Assembly: GCA_030453005.1 (NCBI GenBank)
Contig: JAKDLE010000165.1
Location: forward strand, 1-6,687
Origin: Pseudonocardia sp.
GTDB taxonomy: Bacteria; Actinomycetota; Actinomycetes; Mycobacteriales; Pseudonocardiaceae
Length of the DNA: 6,687 bases
Reading direction: 5' to 3'
Shown here in pieces: positions 6,502-6,687 of the stretch; positions within the stretch are counted from its first letter, which is position 1, and every line of letters begins with the position of its first letter. Under the pieces are notes generated by a model, which saw only the letters and a program-made list of their open reading frames with translations, made no database searches and had not been told where the DNA came from. Both the position numbers and the translations under genes were made by a program.

Positions 6502-6687
6502 CCCGAAGGGCTTCCTGACCACCAGGCGGGAGGCGCCCGCGCGCCGCCCGGTCGACCTGCGGCTGATGGACTGGCGCGAGGTCTACGAGGACTTCCCGCA
6601 CGACCACCTGGAGTCCCAGGCCGGGCGCTGCATGAACTGCGGCATCCCGTTCTGCCACCAGGGCTGCCCGCTGGGCAACCTGATCCC
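6494..6687 (+). CDS. gltD: Glutamate synthase small subunit GltD, N-terminal part (cut by window edge)
   Basis: GltD takes electrons from NADPH through FAD and passes them over iron-sulfur clusters to GltB. Only the first 64 codons are in the window. They begin MGDPKGFL and include RPVDLRLMDWREVYEDF and then Cys46-x2-Cys49-x4-Cys54-x3-Cys58 in the CMNCGIPFCHQGCPLGNLI block, which is the characteristic N-terminal [4Fe-4S] motif of GltD and related flavoprotein reductases. The FAD- and NADPH-binding domains lie beyond the edge. The start is fixed by GGAGG at 6483-6487. It lies 47 bp after the gltB stop and is expected to share its transcript; coupling to translation of the 20-codon ORF is possible. 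The gene appears intact as far as it can be read. Confidence 0.95.
   Translation, partial: MGDPKGFLTTRREAPARRPVDLRLMDWREVYEDFPHDHLESQAGRCMNCGIPFCHQGCPLGNLI

Noticed and set aside
1..6687. Mobile elements, CRISPR arrays, tRNA or rRNA genes, defence systems
   Set aside because: No terminal inverted repeats with a transposase, no regularly spaced repeats, no tRNA-like cloverleaf and no defence-type protein domain was seen on either strand.

Overview
The window comes from a high-GC actinobacterium. GC is strongly enriched at third codon positions, a GTG and a TTG start are used, and one gene looks leaderless. The protein set (DUF1707 protein, actinobacterial FhuF-like protein, GltB/GltD) and its sequence style suggest a Pseudonocardia-like member of the Pseudonocardiales. 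That placement is inference; no rRNA or other marker is present.

Layout from left to right. Positions 1-112 hold no gene I can call with confidence; they may carry the tail of a rightward gene that meets the next gene head-on at a (CTAG)3 tract. Positions 113-703 (minus) encode a 196-aa DUF1707-domain protein. Positions 805-1566 (minus) encode a 253-aa FhuF-like protein with the Cys-Cys-x10-Cys-x2-Cys [2Fe-2S] signature. A 332-bp divergent intergenic region follows. Positions 1899-6446 (plus) encode the complete glutamate synthase large subunit GltB (1515 aa, TTG start). From 6494 to the window edge lies the start of gltD, the small subunit.

GltB and GltD form NADPH-dependent glutamate synthase (GOGAT). 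GltB releases ammonia from glutamine and adds it to 2-oxoglutarate at an FMN/[3Fe-4S] site; GltD supplies electrons from NADPH. Together with glutamine synthetase this is the main route of ammonium assimilation when nitrogen is scarce. The leftward pair has no evident metabolic link to GOGAT, apart from iron use by both the FhuF-like protein and GltB/GltD.

Most of the window is ordinary core metabolism. The most unusual spot is the gltB-gltD junction. The last codons of gltB and its Shine-Dalgarno/start overlap are imperfectly duplicated there. This creates a 20-codon ORF that overlaps the gltB stop by 8 nt and the gltD start by 8 nt, like a translational relay.
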